This document shows, one piece after another, positions 26,495-37,500 of a stretch of 64,000 nucleotides of DNA; positions within the stretch are counted from its first letter, which is position 1, and every line of letters begins with the position of its first letter. The position numbers were made by a program, and so were the translations under genes. Source of the DNA: Prunella strophiata (taxonomy: Eukaryota > Chordata > Aves > Passeriformes > Prunellidae); NCBI GenBank assembly GCA_036583965.1, contig JAZBQD010000027.1:23443001-23507000 (forward strand), given 5' to 3'. The notes under the pieces are model-generated. The model was not told the origin of the DNA, ran no database searches, and worked only from the letters and a program-made list of their open reading frames with translations.

Positions 26495-27354
26495 TGCTAT
26501 GGTGCTAACACCTTCTTTGTCTCAGTTTTCAACAGAAAGACAGGTTGTCCTCAGGACAGCTGTCCTTCTGGGCTGGTAGATGGTGTCATTCAGCAGTATT
26601 AGCCCCCCTGTTATCCAGGAGGAAGCAGAGAACTGCTGAGCCACTTAGAAGCTCACAAATCCTATGGGACCCAATGGGATCCATCCCAGGGTGATGAGGG
26701 AGCTGGCAGATGAGCTTGAAAAGCTGCTCTCCATCATTTACCTGCAGTCCTGGCTCAGTGGGGAGGTCCCAGATGACTGGAAGCTGGCCAATGTGACACC
26801 CAGTCACAAAAAGAGTAGAAAGGGGAATCCAGGAAACTACAGACCAGTCAGCCTGACCTCAGTGCCCAGCAAGATTATGGAACAGATCATCTTGACTTAC
26901 ATGGCAACTATGGAATTGTCAGAGTATCAGAGGAACACAGGTCCCTGTGAGGGAGCTGGGGGTGTTCAGCCTGGAGAAAAGGAGACTCAGGGGTGACCTT
27001 ATCACTCTACAACTCCCTGAAAGGTGGCTGTGCTCAGGTGGGGGTTGGTCTCTTCTCCCAAGCAACCACTGACAGAAAGAGGGGACATAGTGTTTAGCTA
27101 TGCCAGGAGAAGTTCAGGTTAGATGTCAGAAAAAAAATCCTTCACTGAAAGAGTGATTGGGCAATGGATTCATCTGCCCAGGGAGGTGGAGAAGTCATGG
27201 TCCCTGAACATGTTAGAAAAAGACTGGATATGGCACTCAGTGCCATGGTTTAGTTGATGAGGAGGTGTTTATGTTAGGTCATAGGTTGGACTTGATCTCA
27301 AAGGTCTTTTCCAATCTAGTTCATTCTGTGATTCATACTGTGACTCTGTGATTC
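26495..27354 (+). mobile_element. CR1 LINE with internal deletion (ORF2 piece plus 3' UTR)
   Basis: Plus-strand CR1 element. The first part (about 26495-26925) encodes a broken piece of ORF2 from the linker into the start of the reverse-transcriptase domain: NGIHPRVMRELADELEK, SWLSGEVPDDWKLANVTP, GNYRPVSLTSVPSKIMEQI. The catalytic motifs further downstream, including the FADD-type box, are missing. The sequence then jumps at about 26930-26940 to the 3' UTR (GAGCTGGGGGTGTTCAGCC onward), which continues to the GGTTGGACTTGATCTCAAAG block and an ATTCTGTG tail ending at 27354. The start has at least one single-base frameshift relative to the expected frame. The element is dead. The deletion removed most of the reverse-transcriptase domain and the rest of ORF2, and happened either before insertion (a defective template) or afterwards. 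Confidence 0.92.
26664..26933 (+). pseudogene. CR1 ORF2 reverse-transcriptase fragment
   Basis: Open stretch of about 90 codons with the N-terminal signature of CR1 reverse transcriptase (GNYRPVSLTSVPSKIMEQI). The parental protein copies CR1 RNA at a nicked genomic target. This remnant keeps only the region before and including the first RT blocks and lacks the catalytic aspartates, so it cannot be active. Upstream ORF2 endonuclease sequence is absent and the downstream part is replaced by 3' UTR. The frame runs on to 26996 only because the UTR happens to be open. The ATG at 26664 is an internal methionine, not a natural start. Confidence 0.88.
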
Positions 27355-30300
27355 AATCCAAAGCAAGAACAGGGGACTGAATAGGTCATAAATAATTTTA
27401 CCTGTTCCATATTCCATGAAGGTAAATCTGAGTAGCTCAGAATGAGCTGACTGCAGCTGACTCCAGTGAAACTTCAATATATTCAGTAACTTAGGTCAAA
27501 ATATCTTCAGGCATGGATTAAATCCAAACACAGGGATATATACCATTTAAATTTGTCTTTAATATTCCATATTGCTTCCATGCTTCCATATTATTGCCCT
27601 GAAAGAATTTGGAGCCTGTATGTATAATACCTGTGAAAGACCTTGAGGAAGCCACAATAATAGGAAATTTTATGCCTCAATATTAACTATAAATCAATGC
27701 ACAGAAGAGAGAGACATTTTCTAGTATTAAGAAGTGGGCACAGAAGCATGACTTAAGCAGGAACCAAATGAAGAGGATGAAAGTTATAATGGTGCTCCAT
27801 AATCAACACAGCTGTGCAATAATTTGATTTTCATTATAATGACTGCTATTTAGACATGCCCTGCATATTGAAGATTGAGCACAGTACATAATTATTGATT
27901 AGTTATAACCCATTTGTATTTTATGTTTATTTCATCTGACAATAATTATCATACATTTGCACTAATTAATTCATCATCTTTTATTCCTGGAGCTGAAAGG
28001 TAACTAGCAGAAAAAGCAGGAAGGGAACTAAGAAAAGTAGAAGGCTTTCTGAAGCAGTAATATTATTTGCAATATAATACTAGAGTGATGTGGTGTGCTT
28101 TTTTATTTTTGTAACACAAATGGGGCAAATTATTTACTAGCTAAAATTTACTTGGAATTGCTCTCTAAAGCATGCTAAAGTGAAATTCAGCAAATATACT
28201 GATGAGATGAATATTGACCTATCATTAAGTGTTAATGTTAACAGTCTGCAAAATCACTGGCCATTTTGGAACACAATTTAGAAACTATGCAGAAGATTGC
28301 CTGCCTTTGGAAGTTCTTTCACTATGGATCTCATGCAGCAGTGTACTGAAAACTTTATGAAATGCAGCTGTATAACATTTTGTGAGCAGCAGTTTGTTCC
28401 CTACACAGAAATAAGAAAGCTTGTGTTTTTCCTGAAGGATGGCTTCATCAGCCAATAGCACAATTAGTGTGCAGGATGGATAGGCAGGGCCTGTGTGTGG
28501 TGCAGGCAGCCCTAAGGCAGAGGCAGATGAGGCAGAGGCCAGGGAAGCAGACACATGGAGCTGCTGCTGAGCCTCAGCAAGAAGTGCAATGCACTAAACA
28601 CAAACACTCACAGCTGCTTTGAAAAATCTGAGCTGGTAACTTCATGGCACTGCTGCTTTGTGCAGCAGCACCCACTGGCCTACAGGTGTGCTGGACACCC
28701 ATGGGATGCTCCACTGCACCTTGGGAATGCACCCAAAAGGGATCAAGCAGGGCAGTGATAGAAACTTTGGAAGGTGAATATAAGTATTTGAATATTCAAT
28801 ATTGAGCCTTTCCTCTTTGAATACATACATGACATGCCCACTCCTCAGGAGGCATCCCCAGAGGGCAGTGAGTTAGACACTGCTCTCTCTGTTGAGCTCT
28901 GCAGGTGTGGGCAAGCAAGGGGAGGCAATAAGAAGGCAAGGGAAGCCAGGTGTGATGCTGGAGGCAAGGTGAGCCTGCTCTGGTGCACCCAGAGCTCCTG
29001 CATGGGGTGCTGATGGAGATGGGGTAGCAGAGCCTTGCCATTATTAATCCCAAGGCCCATGCATAGGACAGGCATCTTGCTTCTGTGGGTGATATCAGAT
29101 TGTTTTCAAAATGTGAAAGACTCTAAAAACATTCAGAGTTCCTGTACATAACACTGACATTCCTGGCTGATAACTGAAACATACTGCAAGATTGTGTTCA
29201 TTTTACCAAATACATATTTTGTATATTTTACTAATTTATGTCATATATTTTGAGAGACTACAGTAAATTGTACCTGTCTTGTTATATAAGAGAGATTCAA
29301 GCTCAAATGGAAGACCCTGCTATACTGAAGTGAATTTCAAAGCACTGAGTCTGGTGGCTTATGAGTGATAATAAGAACTTAGGGCTGTAAGAAAAGTGGA
29401 CAAATAAGTTTCATTTTATCAATCTCCCATACCCCTAGCAAATATTTTCCTACTTTTATATCTGTTTCATTCTCAGCACATCTGTTAGGCAGATTGTGGT
29501 ATACTTAAAGGATAGGAAAGCAAACAAATTACAAGAATTTTGTATAAAACCTTAACTCTCCAGAAACAGCAAGCAATTCTTTTCATGCTTAAATTTGATC
29601 TTTAGGGAGCAATAGGATAAACTCTCACAGAACAGCCTGATAACAACAAACAGAACCCTTGAATAAATGGAATTTTGAAGATAAGACTCATAGAAAAGCT
29701 GGAAATCATACAACCAAGTGCTACTGAATAAATATCAAAACATTTGATATAGCCTCAGAGCAATATAAATCACAAAAATACACTATTTTTTTTGCCACGT
29801 TTATTTTGGCAGCTTCAGCTGATATAAACATGTCCCTAAGATTAAGTCCCCAAGTTTGGTTCACTAATTTTGTATTTAGGATATGCACAAGCATAGTTAT
29901 GGTACCTCATTTATTGTGGCTGATGATATACTGGTATTTTCTTAAGCACACACAAACAAGGCAGTGATAAATAGATTGCTTAGATAAAACAAGAAATGTG
30001 ACTTAATCATTTGTTTCAGCCCTTGAGTTGTGAATGATGCTGCACATCTTTTACATATATTCACCTCCCTTTTTGCCATTTTTCTCCCTATCAAATTATG
30101 CCTGACAAAAAGCTCCATCTAATACCTGACACTCATTCTTGCTGCACTGATTTCTCACTCCTCTCCCTTGGCAGCTCCCCACTAATGATCCTCCTGTAAA
30201 TCTGCTGCTGTCCTTGGATTATATCTGGGTACCAGGGCATGGACCACCTCTGAAGAAAGCAGCTGTCCTGCACCAATTTCCCAGGTAAGCAAGGAAGGGA

Positions 30301-30754
30301 TAGCCAGCCCAGGATGCATTCAATGCCTTTTATACAGAGTGATTTAGGAGTTTACTGGTATCAAAGACAGTAGCTGGCCTATCACCTGAGCCTTATTTGG
30401 CACAGTCTTTATCTTCATGAGCAGTACAAGCTTTAGACCATGTGTTAATAACCCTGTGACTGAGGAATATTTTCAAAATGGAAGGCACCTTCTCAATTAG
30501 AAACTCTAGTTTGGGAAAAAAAATTGCTTTTGAAGACTGCTTAGGACACTGAAGAAATAATGATGTTGTTTCCAGTGACTGTTTCTTTTTAATGAAATAC
30601 GGCTACATTCATGCTTTCAGCCATTGATTTTTGATTTTCACACAGGGAACTACAGTGGAAACATGAGAAATGCCATTCACTAAAAGAGAAAAAATGGGTA
30701 TCTAAGCTCTTTAAGCATTTAAATGTCGTTAGTGCCACAGACAAGGTCACCAAT
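27355..30754. other. Unique noncoding sequence
   Basis: About 3.4 kb. It contains an AT-rich, TAATTA-rich segment at 27820-27990 and a GC-richer segment at 28440-29060 that carries several overlapping 60-90 codon frames on both strands with no recognisable product. The stretch 30500-30754 next to the LTR could hold a short remnant of retroviral leader sequence (see the LTR at 30755). Confidence 0.45.
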
Positions 30755-31036
30755 TGTGACAAAAAGTCCTGAGATGTTATTTTGTTGCAAAAATTCTCAT
30801 ACCTTCTGTTATGGGTAGGTCCTCACAAAGCTCACTCCTTCTCTCTTCACCACAGCACTACTGACTGATTCCTGTTCTTTTCTTACCTTGCTAGCCCATC
30901 CTTTTATACTACTCAGTCTCATTAGCTATATCTGTGGCCTATTAAGGGCAGACCTGTTCCTAATCTTTAGTAATTAGTACAGCTGAAACTCTTTAGGGGT
31001 GAAATTGCCTTAGGCACTATCTCCCACTCTTCTACA
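30755..31036 (-). mobile_element. LTR, family C (endogenous retrovirus)
   Basis: On the minus strand this reads as a roughly 282-bp LTR. It starts TGTAGAAGAGTGGGAGATAG, contains a TATA box AGTATAAAAGG (+ strand 30900-30910), then a GTGGTGAAGAGAGAAGG stretch, and ends AGGACTTTTTGTCACA. Ends are TG...CA. Just past the 3' end the minus strand reads ATTGGTGACC. The TGGTGACC part equals the start of the tRNA-Trp primer-binding site of alpharetroviruses, placed 2 nt from the CA terminus as in those viruses. This hints that a scrap of leader follows the LTR; the match is lost after 8 nt, so it may be chance. If solitary, the flanks ACCAAT (30749-30754) and ATCCAT (31037-31042) are only a 4/6 match as a target duplication. 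The right boundary might extend to 31051. No gag, pol or env sequence was seen. Confidence 0.7.
30900..30910 (-). promoter_or_regulatory. TATA box of LTR family C
   Basis: AGTATAAAAGG on the minus strand, centrally placed within the LTR. Confidence 0.6.
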
Positions 31037-31421
31037 ATCCATCCTCCCACATTTAGATTTCTTTCTTAGTGATTTTTGTATCCCATGGCAAATGCTTGCT
31101 CCACCCTATCACAACAACAAAAACAGAACACATAATGCCAAATAACCATGTTATCATCATAATATTGCCTATATTTGCTGATACTCTGGGTTTGTAACCA
31201 GACTAGATAAGAAAGCATTTAATATTATACTGCTTATAATGTAGCTTTGTGATAGAAAATACCATCACAATTCAGCCATATGTCTAATAAAAAGAGTTTG
31301 CATGTTCTTCAGAACTGTCCCCTTGGAGCTGAGATTTTCTGTCTGTCTCTCTTTCCACCAGCTAGAAAGAGCCAGTGGGTCTCTCATTCCCCACTATGTA
31401 AACACACTCAACCCTGTTTTA

Positions 31422-31500
31422 GAGGGTTAATGACAAAGCACATTTTAGCATGACTGATAATGAGGGTTAATGACAAAGCATATTTTAGCATGACTGATAA
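31422..31500. repeat. 40-bp tandem duplication, two copies
   Basis: GAGGGTTAATGACAAAGCA...TTTTAGCATGACTGATAA occurs at 31422 and again at 31462, with one C/T difference across the shared length. The high identity indicates a recent local duplication. Confidence 0.93.
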
Positions 31501-34500
31501 ACACATTCTTCCTTCATGGGATTATATTCAGGAACATGATTATCAGCAGCAGATAGACCTCTGGGGAAGGCTTACCTGATATTAGCTGGGCAAAGTTAAA
31601 ATATAGACAACTATTAACAAATATTTTTCATGAGATAGAATGACAGCAGCTAAAAGATAATTAAACTCCAGGGTAATTCTTTTCAGCTTCAGGACATTGC
31701 CCACACGAAATAGAACAGTGTTGTGCTAGATGGACATGCAAACACACACTAGAAAACAACTGGAGGTTTACAGCATGAGAAAGCAGCACAGTGAAGGGAG
31801 ACACATCATATCATCACCTTCAGCTTTACTTCTGAACACAAAAGTAAAAACATTCATTGATTCATGCCTCATCAAACCAGGAGTTTCTGACAGTCCTTCC
31901 CTAAAAGGGAACTCTCACTGAGCTGTAATTACAAGATATTTTAGACACAACTGAGAGCTAACATTCATTACTCTAAATTAACAATCGTGGCCCTGTCCTG
32001 CTTTGTGACAAAACCAAACTGGACTTGGCTGCCTGGAGTGGGTGTTTTATGTCTTCTGTTGACTCCCTGGCAACTTTGATTTCCCTCACTAGACTCCCTG
32101 ACATAAGAGTTTTGGTGAAAGGGCCAAATAGACAAATTTAATAAGTGAAATTTTTAAAACCGGTGATTTGTTTGTATTATAGTTTACTTATGAAAAATCA
32201 AAGGGGAGGCTTTCAACACATTGTAAATTGGGTCACAATTTCCAAAGTCATTACCAAATAATCAACAGTAGTTAATAACTTGTTTGATGGTGAAATGTCA
32301 AGAGGAAAATGCCAATGAGTTCAATGTTATAATAGATTGTTATTAACTACATGAGCAAATATTTTTGCTGTTAAAAACCAAAACTATCAAGTAGTTATTA
32401 AACAATAATCTGCTTCTGAAAGAAAAAAATACCACAGCTGACCTATCTGAGGGAGGATGACAGTCAAGGAATGTGTCCAGCTTTAACTGAAGTAAAAACA
32501 ACCATTGTACAATACAGGTAAAAATTGCTGCACTGCAGTAGAAACATTCTCTCATACCTTTTTCAAAATTAAAAAAAAAAACAACAAAAAACCCTGGCAA
32601 AATAAACACAAATTTAAATTATCTTTACATCTTTTTCCCTTGTTTGGTAATATACAATACATCATTGTTTTTCTAAATGGTACATCTAACCTGGTACAAA
32701 CTAACCTGTTCCACAGAAAATCTGTGTTGTTCTTTCACAAGGAATTTGCACTAGAGGTTTTTATGGAATACATTTACCACCAGTATAGTTTGAAACATTA
32801 TTTAAACATTCCAGAACCCTATGAACCCTGGGCTTTGCCACTAGCTTCTCTGAGTTTCCACACAAAACAAAATATGCACAATAAGGTGCACTGCGAGAGA
32901 ATAAAGGCACATGCCAAAAACTGCAAAATCAGTATTAAAAAAAGCATAAATCTAAGGTCATTCAGTTTACTGAAACAAATGACCAGATCATAGAAAATAC
33001 TGACAACAGTTTATCAAACCTTGCTAGGTTTCAGAGACAGTGCCTGATTCCAGTTCCAGCCTCTTGCCACATACACAGCTGATGGGAAAGGTGGCAATGC
33101 AGCACACACTGCATAAGGATGAGGCCAGCTCCAGTGCTGCTTTTCATCTGCTTTCCTCACAGCAACCAACTCCTTTTGTTCCTCTTTTCCCAGGGTAACT
33201 ACCTGCAAGGATCCTCTGTGTGTGTGATCTCAGAACTTGCCTGTACATGGAGCTAATTCAGAGGGATTTTGGGGAAAACCATGTGTTCACCATCTCCTCA
33301 CCCAGGAGAATAATTACAATATACTCACACAGTAATTGCTGCCTCTGGGGATTAAACACAGAAGTGTTTCACAGCAAACTGGTCCCACCTTTGTCCTGAG
33401 ACACAGGGCAGTGCTGTCCAGCAACATCTCAGGCTGCCCTTTTGCCTTCACTGAGATAACTATGGGCTTATTTTAATTGCAGTTGCAACCAGTCAGATCC
33501 CCAGGTCTAATAGCAGTCAAGAAACAATCATGTACCCAGCACAAAATTCTTTAAAAATATGTAATTCTTTTAAAAGTTGGGGGTTTTTTTTAACTAGAGT
33601 TGCAAAGTCAAGCCTACTCTAAATACCTCTATCAAATAAATTGTTATTGGAAAAATACTATAATCCAAGATGAATTGAATACCAGTTATCCTCCTAGTAA
33701 ACCTGAATTTTTAAAATGTAATTAAATGAAATCTCAAAACATTTTACAAAGTGAGGCTTTATGGAACTCAATTTGACTTAAGTCATATTAAGTCAGCAGA
33801 CTTATAGTGATTGCCTCCATTGTCATGCCAAGTTCCCTTCTGACAGTCTGCTGGACTAAATGTAGTCTAAAACATCCAATCTCCAAAGCTAGCTCGCTAT
33901 TACAGAATTAAATACAATATTCACATTTAATTGCACAGAGATTGGATCATTCTATACTCCACAAGTGACTTTGAATCATCTTTTCTGTGGCCTTGGGGGT
34001 TAAGAAAAACCAAAAAACCCACAAAGTTTACAAATTGCCTTTGGCACACCTGAGGAATATTCTAACAAGTGTGGAGCACTGTCAGCCCCACAGGACCTGC
34101 AGGATGCACACTGAGGGTTGCAGAGTCTGGTTTCACAGACAAAAACAATTGCCACTGGCTTTGCAACTGCCCTTTCTGGTCCAGTTCTGTGGGGGAAGAT
34201 CCACAGATGTATTTTAGGGGAAAATATAGCTTCACATTAAGGTGTGTGTATATTGTACCTAATCAATAATGAATTTGAGAACCCCAGTTAACTTGGTTAA
34301 AATTATTTCAATTAATTTTTTAGAAATTAATTAAAAAGTAGTTTTTCAGTAAAATACTCTGGAAAATATTAAAGAAATGCCCAGATTAGCATACTCTGGG
34401 AATTAGAAACAGGAGGCTTTAACATCCTTACAGATATCTGGGTTCAACCATTTGAAATACATGGTTACAAAAAAATTGAATTTTTCAGTCTCATACAAAA

Positions 34501-37500
34501 GTTCTTTTGTTTTTTGACGAGATCGTTTTATGAAAATACAAATGGTATTTTAATATCTTCTGATCATGTCTTTCAACTTAATACTTCAGTGAATTTACTT
34601 TATCTAGACATAAATAAAAAAGTGAGTCTTAAATATTTCTGTTGTGGCACAATGAAAGGAGGTTGTTATCCCTTTAGAAAAGTATTATTCCAACAGCAAT
34701 TAAATATTCCTTCAAGTAAAGACTTTACCAAATTGAAGTTAAAATAGCTTTCTTATTTAATACTACTTTTGTAGCCACTAGCAGGTTTTAATCTGAGATT
34801 TAGCTGCTCATTTACAAAAGATGGGTAAAAGATCACTTTTTGCAATTCTTACTAACTGAAAAACATCCTTAATTCACATAATGCATTATATACTATGTGG
34901 GAGTGCAGTTATTGACTGTGCCATTGCAAGTTTTTTGTCCTGTTATGCTGTAATAGCTCCTGGGTCATTGGTTTTTTAAAACTATTAAAATTTGTAAGTA
35001 ACTGTAGGCAATTCAAAGAACACACAGATCTCCAGGCTTATGGGAATATGTTTATCAACAAAGTGGACTTGAAAGTGTAGAATTAAGTAATCTGATAATC
35101 TGGGAGTAAAAATAGTTATGTGCAATAACTCAGCAGAGAAAGTAGATGGATTTTTCTCATAGGTAGCTCTTAGGTTAGATAAAATCAAGAGTGTAAAAAG
35201 ACATCTTGAGGGCAAGATTATTTTAAAGACATTACCACAGAAAAAGAAAAATTCTAAAAACTAATACAGCTCCATTTTACCATCAGTCTCCAGCTGCCTT
35301 TGCCACAGTTTGGACCCAGTGCTGAGAGCTGTCACTAGAGGAGGAAAGGTTCTCTTTCAGCAGTAATAGAACCCCAGCCAGTTTAGACAAAGAATAAGAA
35401 TTTTATCTATTCTTCTGTCAGAATAGACAAAAAGGCAGCACTATTCCCAAGAATGTTGGAAAAGCTTAGTGATTCTATGCATGCCTTGACATACAGACTG
35501 CACTTGCTAGTCTCATCTCAGTTGCAGGACTACTCCAAATTGCTCAGTGAAAAATTTCCAGCAACATTTATCTAGTCAGATTACAGTACACAAATACATC
35601 ATGAAAAATAAGCATCATCAGAAAGGATTTTGTCTCCCTTGTAAATATACCAGTTACTCAAGTAACTGTGTTGTGTTTTCAGCCTAATTTCTGGTCACAC
35701 AAGCAGGATATAATACTAAAATTGTCTAAATAAGGAAACAAACCTTGACAAATTCAACTGAAGTCCACTTACAGGTAGTGAAACATAAGGGCAGGCAGAT
35801 AAATGTGTTTTCCAGAAAAATTCAGCTACAGTCAAATATCCCTTAGAGTTCAGAGAGCTAACTTATGTGAAAAGTACATGCTATCAGGATTTTACCTTAC
35901 TCTCACTAATTTAGGTTCCCATCTTTTCTCACCCACAGCTCAGACCCAGCAGGATATTTTATTCCACAGACAAGCAGTGCAGACTGCCTTTCCTCTTCCC
36001 TTAGCTCCTCTAGTGCCCAGAGTCAAGCATCTAGGAAGCTGAAGTCTTTCCATCAGCTACCATTAAATAACCTCATTTTAGGATGCAGTACATATTTAAG
36101 ACAATGGAATTATTGAAATTAATGCATACTCAGCAGTCTGAATCAGTTATTCCAAATCTGGATTAAATTTTAGGAGATTCACTTAAAAAAAAAAAAAAAG
36201 CTCCCTTCAAAATTGACACATTTGTGATGTTTATTGTTGCCTTAATTTATTTTTTAATGAATGGGTTCTGTGGGTGTTTCTACAGTAATGCAATAATTTC
36301 ATATTTTCTTTCACCTCCCTAGATCCAGGCTAAATGAGAATTCCAAAACAGTAACACAGCTCCCTTTTGCACATTCCTAGCACCAAGAATTAAATTAGCT
36401 GTAACATTGCTGACATTGGTTAAGTCTATTGCAGGAGGAACAGTTTAAATAACATTGCACAAAAGAAATTTTCATTCAGAGTCTTTAACTGCTCCACTTG
36501 TAGAGGGAGGGGCTGGCCCAAATAAATCCAATGAGTATGTACAGAGCTGTAATGAGTGCAAGTATAGCTTAACACCCCAGCACACTGCAGGACATCCTTG
36601 GAGTTTGTCCTTGCCTTGTAGAAGCACATTGCTGACAGATTGCTTCTTGGAGACTCTGACAAAGGGGTCAATCCCCAAACAAGTCCTTACCAACACACTT
36701 ACACTGGCAGGTTCAGCCTGCTTGATCCCCATGTTTGAGTCAAATGAAATCGTTGCAAACATGAGAAGGCCATTATCAGGAGTGTGTCTCCTTTCTGCTC
36801 ATGGTACAGCAGACAGCCAGATAACAGGTATTTAATCAAGGAATGCTTATCAAACTGCAGGTTTGTGCTGTTCCCAGGGAAAATATAAAAATAGAAATAT
36901 CCTCTAGCTGTCAATCAAGGCAATTATTTGAATGCTGCCACTCTTAGTTTAAAGAGGTAGGAGCAGCTGAGATGGAATACATACACTCTGTGAACATTCA
37001 CTATGCTTCTGCACCTTTTGAACTCTTTGCATTACATCAGGTTCATTCCAGACTTCTACACTGTGCAATTCAGCTACATTTCACATTGGCAAACACCTAC
37101 AGTGAATTCAGTCATCTTGTCCATGTGATACTTGACCCTCCTGCTCATCCTTGTTAACAGAGAAAGGCTGGGGTGGCTTGTTTTTCCTTTTTTATGAGCA
37201 TTTTTTAGCAGTAAATGAACCAGAACAGGAATGTCACAGCTCTTATGTAGTAGATCAAGAAATAAGAACTCTACACTTTGCTTTTTGACTTTTCATTACT
37301 AGAATTAACCAGCATGAGTTAATAGATTGGACTGAGGGGAAAAGCAGGAGCAACTGTGGCACAGACAGCCAGGAGACAAGAGGAGACAAGCCAATTTATA
37401 TGGAATAGCTTCCTTTCTTTCTTCTGCTTCCCCCATAAAGAGGAACAGGAAAACAGTCCTGACTGAGCCATAACTGGCTCTGTGGTTTGCACCTGAATAA

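Noticed and set aside
32505..32993. 162-codon open frame on the plus strand
   Set aside because: It runs through an A-rich stretch giving Lys/Asn runs, with no recognisable motif. Length is expected by chance in AT-rich DNA with few stops in one phase.
33010..33240. Possible exon after a TCTTTTCCCAG acceptor-like site
   Set aside because: The following frame is short and unrecognised, and a lone acceptor-like string is common by chance.
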